From positions 62,001-126,000 of the forward strand of contig NZ_BOOW01000044.1 in NCBI RefSeq assembly GCF_016863435.1: DNA of 64,000 nucleotides, written 5' to 3'. The position numbers and the translations under genes are program-made. The notes below the pieces were generated by a model. The model was not told the DNA's origin. It made no database searches and worked only from the letters and a program-made list of their open reading frames with translations. This document shows, in pieces, positions 8,482 to 16,766 of the stretch (positions within the stretch are counted from its first letter, which is position 1; each line of letters opens with the position of its first letter). This DNA is from Sinosporangium siamense. Lineage in GTDB: Bacteria > Actinomycetota > Actinomycetes > Streptosporangiales > Streptosporangiaceae.

Positions 8482-8600
8482 CTACTGCTGCGGCATGAAG
8501 GAGGCGTCTTCGTAGAAGGCGGTGAACGTCTGCTCGTCGTTCAGTGCGCCGCACGTGCCCAGGATCCAGCGGCTGGAGGCCTGGCGGCGCGGAACAACGG
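8482..8600 (-). pseudogene. Unidentified gene 3' remnant
   Basis: The segment ending at 8482 reads SRWILGTCGALNDEQ then TFTAFYEDASFMPQQ and a stop, with nearly every codon ending in G or C, as in real genes of this genome. No plausible start or conserved upstream domain accompanies it. I interpret it as the tail of a lost gene and do not recognise the family. Confidence 0.35.
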
Positions 8601-8662
8601 CCTGGCCCGAGCGGCGGCCATCGTGCTTTGGTGCACCTGAGCGGCGACACGGCACCGAGACC

Positions 8663-8887
8663 ATGGACTCCATACGCCGCGGTAGTTTCTCCGGCTACGC
8701 GGACCTGTCTCAACGTTACGCCGACGCCGAGGTCTCCGAGGATGACATGGACGAGAGCTTCGACGAAGGTGTGTACGGTGACCCCACTTATCTGAAGGCG
8801 GTCTTCATGGCCGTGCCTGAGTTCGAGACGGGTGTGAGGGTCGACGCGGCTTTGCTGGACAACCTGCCCTACGCCTTACATCTCTGA
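8663..8887 (+). CDS. Small acidic hypothetical protein
   Basis: This is a 74-residue frame with good codon bias starting MDSIRRGSFSGYADLS. It is strongly acidic in the middle (VSEDDMDESFDEG) and ends DNLPYALHL. I recognise no family. Its surroundings are gene fragments, so it may itself be a leftover, but start, stop and codon use are consistent with a small gene. Confidence 0.4.
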   Translation: MDSIRRGSFSGYADLSQRYADAEVSEDDMDESFDEGVYGDPTYLKAVFMAVPEFETGVRVDAALLDNLPYALHL

Positions 8888-8973
8888 GGACCACACGTTT
8901 TAGGCGGTCGCCAACCTGACCTCCGCACATCGGGGCCACGAGAGTGGCGCCCGCCGACCGTCGTTGGGGTCGG

Positions 8974-9270
8974 TCAGGGGGTTTCGCGCCACGATCGGGC
9001 GATGCGTTTGGCGATGCACTGGAGTTCCAGGCCGCGCCAGGTGAGGTCGACTACGTCAGGCGGGGCGGTAAGGAGGGCGTCCCACCACCATGCCGCCCAG
9101 AGGCCGCCTTCTATCTGGCTTACCCGGAACTCGGGAATCTCCGGCCGGTCTCCGGAGCCCGGCCGGCGTGATCCCCAAAAGGGAAGGGTGCCTGCGTCGA
9201 TGTCATGACATTGACGGTAGGAGTCGATGACGTCCTGTTCTACGAGAATTGGGAAACGTGCGCATCACGC
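8974..9270 (-). pseudogene. Tryptophan-rich hypothetical protein, 5'-truncated
   Basis: A minus-strand frame without any start codon runs from an upstream TGA near 9270 to a stop at 8974. It reads FPILVEQDVIDSYRQCHDID, then EGGLWAAWWWDALLTAPP, VVDLTWRGLELQC and IARSWRETP. Codon use and composition are those of a real protein. The absence of a start codon over some 95 codons indicates a truncated gene. The family is unknown to me. Confidence 0.4.
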
Positions 9271-9350
9271 TTCGGTGAGCAATTGCCACCCGTGAGGCGA
9301 GCACCGACATTGGACAGCAGTGCGGCAGCCGCGCCGATTCCGCCCGTCCG

Positions 9351-9968
9351 CTACATGAGATGGAGGGCGAAGAGCGTGGTCCACAGGAAGCCGGTCCCGA
9401 TGGTGAGCCGCTGAAGCAGCCCCGCCACGTCGGCGTATCTCTTGACCTGGGCGAACCCCATGCTGCTGAGAACGAACAGCACGAAGAACGCCACCCCGCT
9501 GACCAAAGAGTAGACCCCCCAGCCGACCGCCCCCTCCCCCAGGAAGCCGGCGCCGGTCACGAGAATGGCGATGGGCCACGCCACGAAGGTGGACACGGAC
9601 AACAGGTCGTGGAGGCGGCCGGTGAGGCTTTGCCGTACCGGCACGTCGGGGGTGCCCGGCGGGTAGCCGCCGGCGGGGTCGGTGACGAACGCGCCGGCGC
9701 CGATCAGGCCCGCGCCGTGTGCGCCGATCAGCACCGCCACCACGTGTGAGCCGCCGGCCTGCCAGAGGCCGGCGGCGAAGGCCAGGGTCAGCAGGCCGGT
9801 GACGACGAAGTTGGCGGTCTGCACCCAGCCGTGGGGGCCGAGGGCGAGGCAGCTCACGGCGTGCCGCAGCTGCCGGTAGTGCGGGCGTAAGGTGCCCGCG
9901 ATCAGGAAGACGGCGACGAACAGCGGGCCGCTGACGGCGCCCGCGAGCAGGAGGAGTTGGGTGCTCAC
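9351..9968 (-). CDS. DUF998 family membrane protein
   Basis: The 205-residue protein has about six hydrophobic segments, for example LLLLAGAVSGPLFVAVFLI, VTGLLTLAFAAGLW, FVAWPIAILVTGAGFL and YSLVSGVAFFVLFVLSS. The polar motif PHYRQLRHAVSCLALGPHGW after the first helix is characteristic of DUF998. Function is unknown. The GTG start is preceded by GGGGAG eight bases upstream. A long dyad operator lies in the promoter, so the gene looks tightly regulated although no regulator is adjacent. Confidence 0.8.
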   Translation of the reverse strand: MSTQLLLLAGAVSGPLFVAVFLIAGTLRPHYRQLRHAVSCLALGPHGWVQTANFVVTGLLTLAFAAGLWQAGGSHVVAVLIGAHGAGLIGAGAFVTDPAGGYPPGTPDVPVRQSLTGRLHDLLSVSTFVAWPIAILVTGAGFLGEGAVGWGVYSLVSGVAFFVLFVLSSMGFAQVKRYADVAGLLQRLTIGTGFLWTTLFALHLM

Positions 9969-10028
9969 GGGGCACTCCCCGGCGCGTGTACGGCGGGAGC
10001 CCGGGCATGGACGAGTTCGGTTGACATA

Positions 10029-10077
10029 TAAGCAACGCTAGTTGACTAATTCGTGGATAGTCAACCAAAGTTGCTTA
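10029..10077. promoter_or_regulatory. Long dyad operator upstream of the DUF998 gene
   Basis: Arms TAAGCAACGCTAGTTGACTA (10029-10048) and TAGTCAACCAAAGTTGCTTA (10058-10077) are inverted copies with mismatches only at the four central bases of each, separated by nine bases. Each arm is itself a GCAAC-N4-GTTG quasi-palindrome, so two dimers could bind. Read toward DUF998, a -35-like TTGACT (10064-10059) and a -10-like TAGCGT (10040-10035) lie inside it. The spacing suits MarR/TetR-type repression; the regulator is not in view. Confidence 0.5.
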
Positions 10078-12129
10078 TTGCGAGGACATGATTTCCAAGG
10101 CCACCTCGACCGGGTCGCCGACCGGCTCGGACTGATACTCGGTGCGGCGGTCGGCCCACTCCTGGCCGAAGGCGTTCCAGTCGGCGGGGCCCGAGGCGAA
10201 GAAGGCGCTCCACCGCGCCTTGTAGTAGTCGCCCGTCAGCCCCGCCCAGTCCCGGTTGGCGTAGTCCGCCAGGACGGCGGCGTCGGCGTCCCCCCACACG
10301 GTGATCAAACGCTTGGCGGCACGTTCGATGAGGTCGGCCTCGGCCTCGTCGGCGCCCCAGCCACGTGCCGCACGCAGCCAGCGGCCGAGCAGGAACTCGG
10401 GCCGGGTGGCCAGGAGGCGCTCCTGCCGGTCCATCAGGTCGAGGAACGCCTGCTGCGCCGCGGGGCCGGCGAGGTCCGCGGCGAGCGCGCGGGCGCGGTC
10501 GGCGAGCACCTGGCGGGTGACGTCGACCACGTCGTAGCGGTAGGTGTCGGCGTCGCGCAGCCTGGGTGCGGCGGCGAGCAGGAGGCGCCAGGCCTTCTCC
10601 AGGTCGGCGGGGTCGTAGTGGAGGCGGCGTGGTCCGACGACCGACGCCTGGTCGGGCGCGGGCGAGGGCGCGGCGGCCAGCACGCTGTCGGTCGAGGCGT
10701 AGATCTGGAAGTCCTTGAAGACCTCCTCGTCGGGAACCGGCGCGCCGAGGGAGGACGACGGGCCGAAGTCAGGCCCCCAGTCCGCGTAGACGGACTCGCG
10801 CAGCACCCGCCAGGCGGCCAGGGCGTCGGGGTCGTCCTGCCCGTAGCGGGCGCGCACCCAGCCGGGCAGCCACTCCCCCAGGTCGATCGGCCGCTCGGTC
10901 CAGGTCAGGTCGGCGAACAGGTCCCAGACGACCGGGTTGGTGTCCACGCCCTCGGCCATGTTGGCCAGGCCGTCGGCGCCTCGCACGGTCGCGGGGACGG
11001 CGGCGATGTCGGGCAACGACCCGTAGAGGCCGTGCCGCCCCCCGTAGTTGGGCAGGATGCCGTAAGCCCAGGGTGCGCCCTGGAAGCCGGCCTTCTCGCG
11101 CCACGCCGTACCGGTCAGGTCGACCACCAGCAGCCGTGAGCGGTCGAGCGCGGCCAGGAGCTCCTCGCGCGGGTTGCCGGCCCACGCCTGGATCACCCAC
11201 AGGTAGCCGGGGTCGGCGGCGCGCAGCGCGCGTTCGACCCCGGCGGCGGCCTCCGTCAGGGAGGCGTCGCCGATCAGGCCGCCCTCGTGGAGCAGGTCGA
11301 TCGCCCACGCGTCGTGACGGCCGAAGCGCTCGCGCTGACGGCGGTAGAAAGCCTCGGCGACGGCGGCGTACTCGGGGGTGGAGGTGTCGAGCCAGTCGGG
11401 CCTGCGCGGCCCGGCGACGTTCATGAACCACAGGCCCTGGTCGACGGTGACCGCTCCCGGATTGCGCTTGACGAAGCCGTCCGGGACCGTACCGGAGAAG
11501 CCGGGCAGGATCGGCCTGATGCCGAGCTCCCGCATGCGCCCGAGCACCCGGCGGGCCAGCTCGGCGCGCCGTTCGACCAGGCCGCGTGAGGTGCCGCCGC
11601 CGAAGCTGTGGATGTTGTTGAGCCACTGCCACGCCTGGTGGGAGGGCGGCACGATCCACTCCAGCAGTTCGCGTTCGGTGTAGCCGAACTCCTGGAACGC
11701 CTCCAGCCAGACGGCCTCCTGTCCGAGGGTCAGGTGCGCGGCGTTGACGCCGGAGGCGGCCAGCAGGTCCAGCTCCCGCTCCCAGTCGGCCCACTGGTGG
11801 AAGGCGGTGCTGTAGCCGGCGACGGTCAGGTTGTAGGCCACCCGATGCCGGTACGGCGAAGCCGCGCGAATCGTCTCCCCGGGCGGCGGCGCCGTCGCGG
11901 GAAGCTGAACGCCCCACCGGGAGACGTGGCCGTGGGCCACCTCGCGCAGATAGCGGTTGAGCGCGGCGGCCACGGCGACCGGCCCGGTCCCGGCGAGCAC
12001 GGTCGTGCCGCCCTCCGGGCGGATCTCGAAGCGCTCCTGGTCACCGTCCAGAGCGCGGACCTCGATGGTGTCGGCCAGCGGCCCTGCGAGCCTGCGCACC
12101 GCGTCACGTGCGGCGTCGATCCACTGCAT
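10075..12129 (-). CDS. Alpha-N-acetylglucosaminidase (GH89)
   Basis: The protein of about 684 residues spans the three parts of GH89/NAGLU: an N-terminal alpha/beta domain, the catalytic barrel and a C-terminal helical domain. Visible motifs are YRHRVAYNLTVAGYSTAFHQW, NNIHSFGG, ILPGFSGTVPDGF, LLHEGGLIGD (candidate acid/base Glu) and MAEGVDTNPVVWDL (Glu aligned with the family nucleophile). The enzyme removes terminal alpha-linked GlcNAc. No signal peptide is present, so it acts on imported oligosaccharide. The ATG at 12129 was preferred because GAGAGGACGGGGC precedes it. It is divergent from a TetR/MFS pair and shares a mirrored operator region with it. Confidence 0.88.
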   Translation of the reverse strand: MQWIDAARDAVRRLAGPLADTIEVRALDGDQERFEIRPEGGTTVLAGTGPVAVAAALNRYLREVAHGHVSRWGVQLPATAPPPGETIRAASPYRHRVAYNLTVAGYSTAFHQWADWERELDLLAASGVNAAHLTLGQEAVWLEAFQEFGYTERELLEWIVPPSHQAWQWLNNIHSFGGGTSRGLVERRAELARRVLGRMRELGIRPILPGFSGTVPDGFVKRNPGAVTVDQGLWFMNVAGPRRPDWLDTSTPEYAAVAEAFYRRQRERFGRHDAWAIDLLHEGGLIGDASLTEAAAGVERALRAADPGYLWVIQAWAGNPREELLAALDRSRLLVVDLTGTAWREKAGFQGAPWAYGILPNYGGRHGLYGSLPDIAAVPATVRGADGLANMAEGVDTNPVVWDLFADLTWTERPIDLGEWLPGWVRARYGQDDPDALAAWRVLRESVYADWGPDFGPSSSLGAPVPDEEVFKDFQIYASTDSVLAAAPSPAPDQASVVGPRRLHYDPADLEKAWRLLLAAAPRLRDADTYRYDVVDVTRQVLADRARALAADLAGPAAQQAFLDLMDRQERLLATRPEFLLGRWLRAARGWGADEAEADLIERAAKRLITVWGDADAAVLADYANRDWAGLTGDYYKARWSAFFASGPADWNAFGQEWADRRTEYQSEPVGDPVEVALEIMSSQ

Positions 12130-12145
12130 GCCCCGTCCTCTCACA

Positions 12146-12219
12146 AAAGTGTCTCAGTGCGACAATTGTTAGCAGATAAATTTTTCTCCACCAAGACTGT
12201 TGTCGCACTGGGACACTTT
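12146..12219. promoter_or_regulatory. Mirrored TetR operator pair between divergent genes
   Basis: The 20-mer AAAGTGTCTCAGTGCGACAA (12146-12165) recurs inverted at 12200-12219 with one mismatch. Each copy contains a 15-bp quasi-palindrome: TGTCTCAGTGCGACA at 12150-12164 and TGTCGCACTGGGACA at 12201-12215. The sites sit about 20 bases before each divergent start, flanking an A/T-rich 34-base core that must hold both promoters. The TetR protein encoded at 12235 is the obvious ligand. Confidence 0.7.
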
Positions 12220-12234
12220 CTCTACAGTGTGGCC

Positions 12235-12855
12235 ATGACGGGACTCCGCGAGCGCAAGAAGACCTCGACCCGGCGCGCCCTCATCGAGGCGGCCCTGAAC
12301 CTGTTCGAGGAGCAGGGCTTCGAGGCCACGACCGTGCAGCAGATCGCCGACGCGGTCATGGTGTCGCGCAAGACCTTCAACCGCTACTTCGCATCGAAGG
12401 AGGACGTCGTCCTCGCCCACGAGGAACAACTGATGGACGACTGGCTCGACGTCATCGACGCGCGCCCCCGCCACGAGTCGGCCCTCACCGCGCTGCACCG
12501 CTCGTTCCGTGAGATCCTCACGGGTCCCGGACGCCACCCCGACGAGATGAACCGGCGCCTGCGCGTCCAGACGCTGCTCCAGGACAACCCCGCCCTCATG
12601 GGCGAGAACATGCGCCGCTTCGCCGTACGCGAGGAGCGCCTCGCCCGCCACCTGGCCGCACGTTCACCGGTCGGCCTGGGTTTCGACGCGCGGGTGCTGG
12701 CCTCGACCGCCTTCGCCGCCGGCCGGGTCGCCGTCCAGGAGTGGGCGGCCGGACCCGACCCCGACGTGGAGAGCAGTCTCCAACTGATCGACCGCGCTCT
12801 CTCTCGGCTGGCCGATCTCCCGCCCCACCCTGAACCACCCTCCCCAGAGGAGTAG
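12235..12855 (+). CDS. TetR family transcriptional regulator
   Basis: The 206-residue protein starts with a basic arm (RERKKTSTRRALIEAA) followed by the TetR helix-turn-helix: FEATTVQQIADAVMVS then RKTFNRYFASKEDVV at residues 30-60. The C-terminal helical domain (TetR_C_17-like region, LASTAFAAGRVAVQEW) would bind an inducer. The ATG lies 15 bases after one of two mirrored operators, so autoregulation and control of the GH89 gene are likely. One base separates its stop from the MFS start. The inducer is inferred to be an aminosugar. Confidence 0.9.
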   Translation: MTGLRERKKTSTRRALIEAALNLFEEQGFEATTVQQIADAVMVSRKTFNRYFASKEDVVLAHEEQLMDDWLDVIDARPRHESALTALHRSFREILTGPGRHPDEMNRRLRVQTLLQDNPALMGENMRRFAVREERLARHLAARSPVGLGFDARVLASTAFAAGRVAVQEWAAGPDPDVESSLQLIDRALSRLADLPPHPEPPSPEE

Positions 12856-12856
12856 C

Positions 12857-14104
12857 ATGACCGTCCCCCTCAGCCGGCCCGCCACCACCCCGCGGACCGG
12901 CCGCCTTCCCCTGCTCTTGGCCACGATGTTCGCCTTCAACACCACCGGCTACATCGCGATCACCGCGGCCGTGCAGATCCTGCTCCCCACCCAGGTGGCG
13001 GCGGCCGACCCGGTGGGCAAGCTCACCTCGTTCGGGCTGGTGACGGGGATCAGCGCCATCGCCTCCGTCGGAGTCCCGCCGATCGTCGGGGCGCTCTCCG
13101 ACCGCACACGCGGCCGATGGGGCCGCCGCACCCCCTGGTTCCTCTACGGCGGACTCGCCACCGCCGCCGCCCTCGTCCTGCTCGGCTCCCTCTCGACCGT
13201 CACCGGGCTGCTGATCGGGTGGTTCCTGGTCCAGGGCGCGGTCAACGTCGGCCTCAACATCGTGCTCGCCGTCGTCGCCGACCGGGTGCCCTCCCGCCGC
13301 CTCGGCCTCGCCTCCACCCTCAACGGGCTCGGCATCCCCGTCGGCGGCGCCATCGGCACCTGGGCCGGGGCGCTGCTCGTGGACTCCATCCTGCTCGCCT
13401 ACTGCCTGCTGGCCGTCGTCTTCCTCGCCGGCTCGCTGGTGATGGCCGTGGTCGCGCGGGAGACGGCCGGTACGGCAGGGCGCACCGCACGCTCGTTCAA
13501 GGAGGAGCTGGCCGCGGCGGTGGAGAGCCTGCGCACCCGCGACTACGCCTGGGCTTTCGCCGCCAGGGCGGTCATGTTCCTCGGATATTTCATGGCGAGC
13601 TCCTTCTCCCTCTACGCGCTCACCGACTACATCCAGTTGCCCGGGGGGCTCGCCCCCGCCACCGCGGCCGCCACGCTGGGCCTGGTGACCACCGGCTTCC
13701 TCGCCCTCGGCATGATCGTCATGGGCCCCCTCGCCGACCGCCTCGACAGGCGCAAGCTTTTCGTCCTGCTGTCGTCGTTGCTCATCGCGGTCTCCACCGC
13801 CATGCCCGTGCTGTCGCCCACCTGGAGCACGCAGCTCGTCGCCGCCGTCCTCAGCGGCATCGGGTTTGGAACGTACCTTTCTGTGGACCAGGCACTGGTC
13901 ACGCTGGTACTGCCCGCCCGCGAGGACTCCGGGCGCGATCTCGGGGTCTTCCACATCGCGCTCAACGCGCCCCAGGTTGTCGCGCCGTTCATCGCCGCTG
14001 TCGTCGTCGGCGGGCTCGGTGGCTTCCCCGGGCTTTACGTGGTCGGCGGGCTGCTGGCCCTCGTGGGGTCTGTGTTCATCGTGCCGATCAGGTCGGTGCG
14101 CTGA
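12857..14104 (+). CDS. MFS transporter
   Basis: The protein has 415 residues and about twelve hydrophobic segments. The loop 2-3 signature reads GALSDRTRGRWGRRTPW, close to glycoside-pentoside-hexuronide (GPH-like) transporters, and a second signature, MGPLADRLDRRKLF, begins the C-half. It sits in one operon with the TetR gene and opposite GH89, so it probably imports the GlcNAc-containing oligosaccharide that GH89 cleaves. Export is the alternative, as TetR/MFS pairs often mediate efflux, but the GH89 partner and the GPH-like loop favour import. Confidence 0.82.
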   Translation: MTVPLSRPATTPRTGRLPLLLATMFAFNTTGYIAITAAVQILLPTQVAAADPVGKLTSFGLVTGISAIASVGVPPIVGALSDRTRGRWGRRTPWFLYGGLATAAALVLLGSLSTVTGLLIGWFLVQGAVNVGLNIVLAVVADRVPSRRLGLASTLNGLGIPVGGAIGTWAGALLVDSILLAYCLLAVVFLAGSLVMAVVARETAGTAGRTARSFKEELAAAVESLRTRDYAWAFAARAVMFLGYFMASSFSLYALTDYIQLPGGLAPATAAATLGLVTTGFLALGMIVMGPLADRLDRRKLFVLLSSLLIAVSTAMPVLSPTWSTQLVAAVLSGIGFGTYLSVDQALVTLVLPAREDSGRDLGVFHIALNAPQVVAPFIAAVVVGGLGGFPGLYVVGGLLALVGSVFIVPIRSVR

Positions 14105-14134
14105 CTCGGGACTTTGCAGTCCACTCTCTGGGAT

Positions 14135-14163
14135 GCCTACCCGCGGATCTCTCGCGGGTAGGC
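14135..14163 (+). terminator. Rho-independent-type terminator after the MFS gene
   Basis: A perfect 11-bp stem GCCTACCCGCG / CGCGGGTAGGC with loop GATCTCT lies 30 bases past the MFS stop and is followed by GTTTCCCC. The stem strength and position fit termination of the TetR-MFS operon; the T-run is short. Confidence 0.7.
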
Positions 14164-14256
14164 GTTTCCCCTTGTCCGCTCCCCTTGTCCGCGCGGAACC
14201 CGGGTCGACGTTTCCGGACCGGCCGGCGGGAGCCCTACCGGCGGGACCGGAATGCC

Positions 14257-14690
14257 TTACCGGTGGGTGGCGGCGACGGCGGCCTCGGCCGCGGCGATAC
14301 GAGACTGGTCGTCGGGTTCGTCGCTCGCCCACCCGACGTGGCCGTCCGGGCGGATGAGTGCCGCGAGCACACCCGTCCAATCGGGGTGGGGTTCGGCGAG
14401 GGGCGCGCCGGAGTGGACCACGGGCAGGCCTGGGCCGGCCGGGGTCTTGCCCGTGAGGTCGAGCAGCACGTGACGGCCCGGGTGGAGCAGGGTGAACAGG
14501 TTGTGGCCGGCGAAGCGCAGGTCGGGCGCCCGGCGGCCGGTCAGCGGGTGGGCGGCGGGGTCCGAAGGGGCGTAAGCGACGTCGAGGGCGGTGACACGTT
14601 CGGCGAGCCTCCTGGAGAGGGCGGGGACATCGGCGATGAGATCGCTGAGCACCGTGCGCAGAGCCTGGGGGCCGGTGGTGCGGTGGCCTC
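14257..14690 (-). pseudogene. FAD-dependent aromatic monooxygenase, 3' remnant
   Basis: The last 140 codons encode the C-terminal thioredoxin-like domain of PheA/TfdB-type flavin monooxygenases: LRTVLSDLIADVPALSRRLA, LTGRRAPDLRFAG, LLHPGRHVLLDLTG and LIRPDGHVGWASDE. Upstream of about 14690 the frame leaves the family pattern and no FAD-binding GxGxxG or DG motif appears in any frame, so the N-terminal 350 residues are lost. An apparent ATG start further upstream (14901) yields unrelated sequence. Confidence 0.7.
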
Positions 14691-14973
14691 GGGGCCGGCC
14701 CGGGAGGAGCAGAGCATTCCGCCGTCCGGCGACGACCGGCTCGACCGCGTGCTCGCCACCGGTGCCTATCCGTTCCTCAGCGCGGTCTCGCCTCACCTTC
14801 CGACCAGCTCGTTCGGCGAGCGGCTGGACTACGGGCTCGCATTGATCCTCGGGGGGGCTCGCCGGGCGCGGGTGAGCGCCGGTTGTTTGCCAATGCCGCA
14901 AATGCCTTTGTCATATCCGCATCTCTCGGTGCACGGTTGTCACAGAACGGAGACGACACGCAGGAGCAGGCAC

Positions 14974-16026
14974 ATGACTTTCCCTCACAGTCGGTCCGGC
15001 GGTGACAGGCGATACGACGTCGTGGTGATCGGCGGCGGGGCGGCGGGCCTGGGCGGCGCCCTGGCCCTGGGCCGGGCCCGCCGTTCGGTCCTGGTCCTCG
15101 ACAGCGGACAGCCCCGCAATGCCCCGGCACAGCGGATGCACGCCTATCCCGGGCGGAACGGCACGCCACCCGCCGAATACCTCTCCGACGTCCGGCGGGA
15201 GGCGAGCGGCTACGGCGTCCGGATCGAGGAGGGCACCGTGGTGGGCGTCGACCGGGACGACCAGGGCTTCCGGGTCGCCCTCGCCGACGGCGGCTCGGTG
15301 CACGCCGCGCGGCTGCTGGTGACGACCGGGCTGGTCGACGAGCTGCCCGACGTGCCCGGGGTGGCGGAGCTGTGGGGCAGGGATGTACTGCACTGCCCCT
15401 ATTGCCATGGCTGGGAGGTGCGCGATCAGGCCATCGGTGTCCTGGCGACGACTCCCCTGGCCGTGCACGCCGCGTTGATGTGGAGGCAGTGGAGCAAGGA
15501 CATCACCCTCTTCCTCCACACCCTTTCCGGCCTCGACGAACTCGGCGACGACAAGCGCGAGGAACTCGCCGCCCGCGACATCACCGTGGTGACCGGCGAA
15601 GTGGTGTCCCTGGAGGCGCAGGCCGGGCGGCTGAGCGGGGTGCGGCTCGCCGACGGCGAGGTCCGGGCGTGCCAGGCGCTGGTGGTCGCCCCGCACATGA
15701 CCGCCCGCGCCGCGTTCCTCACCACACTGGGCCTGGAACCGGTCGAGCAGGAGATGCACGGCACCGTCATCGGCAGCCGCATCCCGGTCGACCCGGGCGG
15801 GCAGACCACCGTCCCGGGGGTGTGGGCGGCAGGCAACATCACCAACCTCTCCGACCAGGTCATCGGCTCCGCAGCCGCCGGCGTGCGCGCCGGCGCGGCC
15901 ATCAACGCCGACCTGACCGCCGAGGAGACCCGCCGCGCCGTCGCGGCCCGCCGGGCCCTGTTCTCAGCGGAGGTGGAAAGCCAGGTCTGCGAACGCGTCC
16001 TCGGCACCCGCCGCCACGGCCTGTGA
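14974..16026 (+). CDS. Thioredoxin-reductase-like NAD(P)/FAD oxidoreductase
   Basis: The 350-residue protein opens with the FAD motif VVVIGGGAAGLGGALALG, has the redox pair CPYCHGWE near residue 139, and ends with the second FAD motif VWAAGNITNLSDQVIGSAAA. The NAD(P)-binding GxGxxG is degenerate (IGVLATTPLAVHAA), as in the single-gene actinobacterial NAD(P)/FAD oxidoreductases near gliotoxin-reductase-like enzymes rather than true TrxB. The ATG follows CAGGAGCAGG. A much longer frame upstream is noncoding extension through the MFS gene and was not used. It is monocistronic and bordered by two pseudogenes. Confidence 0.85.
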   Translation: MTFPHSRSGGDRRYDVVVIGGGAAGLGGALALGRARRSVLVLDSGQPRNAPAQRMHAYPGRNGTPPAEYLSDVRREASGYGVRIEEGTVVGVDRDDQGFRVALADGGSVHAARLLVTTGLVDELPDVPGVAELWGRDVLHCPYCHGWEVRDQAIGVLATTPLAVHAALMWRQWSKDITLFLHTLSGLDELGDDKREELAARDITVVTGEVVSLEAQAGRLSGVRLADGEVRACQALVVAPHMTARAAFLTTLGLEPVEQEMHGTVIGSRIPVDPGGQTTVPGVWAAGNITNLSDQVIGSAAAGVRAGAAINADLTAEETRRAVAARRALFSAEVESQVCERVLGTRRHGL

Positions 16027-16690
16027 CCCTTCCCGGGCTACGTATGCCACTGCGGGCACACCGTCGCGCGGTTCCGGGAGTGGCTGGACAAGAGGCACGG
16101 CGGCATCGACGGGCTCAACGCGGCATGGCGCCGGCGATACAGCTCGTGGGAGGACGTGCTGCCGTCCGAACTCCCGACCCGCACCTACAGCGAAACGATG
16201 GCCTTCGGCGCGTTCCTCACCGACCGGGCCGCCGAGGACCTCTCCTGGCGGCGCGACGCCGTGCGGGCGGGCGGCGCTGCGCGGCCGATCACGGTCCACA
16301 CGGCGTTCCCCTCGGTCTTCTGCACGGGCGAGTTCTTCGAATACGAGCCGGCGCCAGCCCGGGGCAACGACTTCGACCTGGCCGACCGGGTCGACGGCTT
16401 CGGCTCCTCCCACTTCCCTGCGTGGATGCACACCGCGCCGGTCGACTACGCGAGCCGGCTGGAGGCCAACCACAGCGCCGCGGGCGACAAGGAGGTGTGG
16501 ATCTCCGAGTTGCAGGGGCGCCGCCGCAGACCACGGCCTGCAGGCGATGAACCCGGTGCCCTACCGCACCCAGGCCCGCTGGATCTGGAACGGCGTGGCC
16601 CGCGGAGCCAAGGGCGTCGCCTTCTGGTGCTGGCGGGACGAGGTGTTCGGCCGCGAGTCGTCGGGGTTCGGCATCGTCGGCGACGACGGC
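16027..16690 (+). pseudogene. GH42 beta-galactosidase fragment, truncated and frameshifted
   Basis: Beginning one base after the flavoenzyme stop, the frame encodes the GH42 catalytic core: YVCHCGHTVARFREWLDKR, GGIDGLNAAWRRRYSSWEDV, FGSSHFPAWMHTAP and the nucleophile motif EVWISELQG. A frame change near 16520-16545 moves the rest to another frame, MNPVPYRTQARWIWNGVARG then GVAFWCWRDEVFGRES. The first third of a GH42 protein and its C-terminal domains are missing, so the enzyme is dead. Confidence 0.8.
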
Positions 16691-16766
16691 CAAGGTTGCC
16701 CTCGGCCAGGCGGCCCGGGGGAAGATCCAGGTGACACGCACTCAACCTTCCACCGGGCGCGGGGGT

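Noticed and set aside
13117-16026. Very long plus-strand frame that would fuse 600 residues to the flavoenzyme
   Set aside because: The extension runs out of frame through the MFS gene and a pseudogene and is Arg/Pro-rich. The flavoenzyme has its own ATG and ribosome site at 14974.
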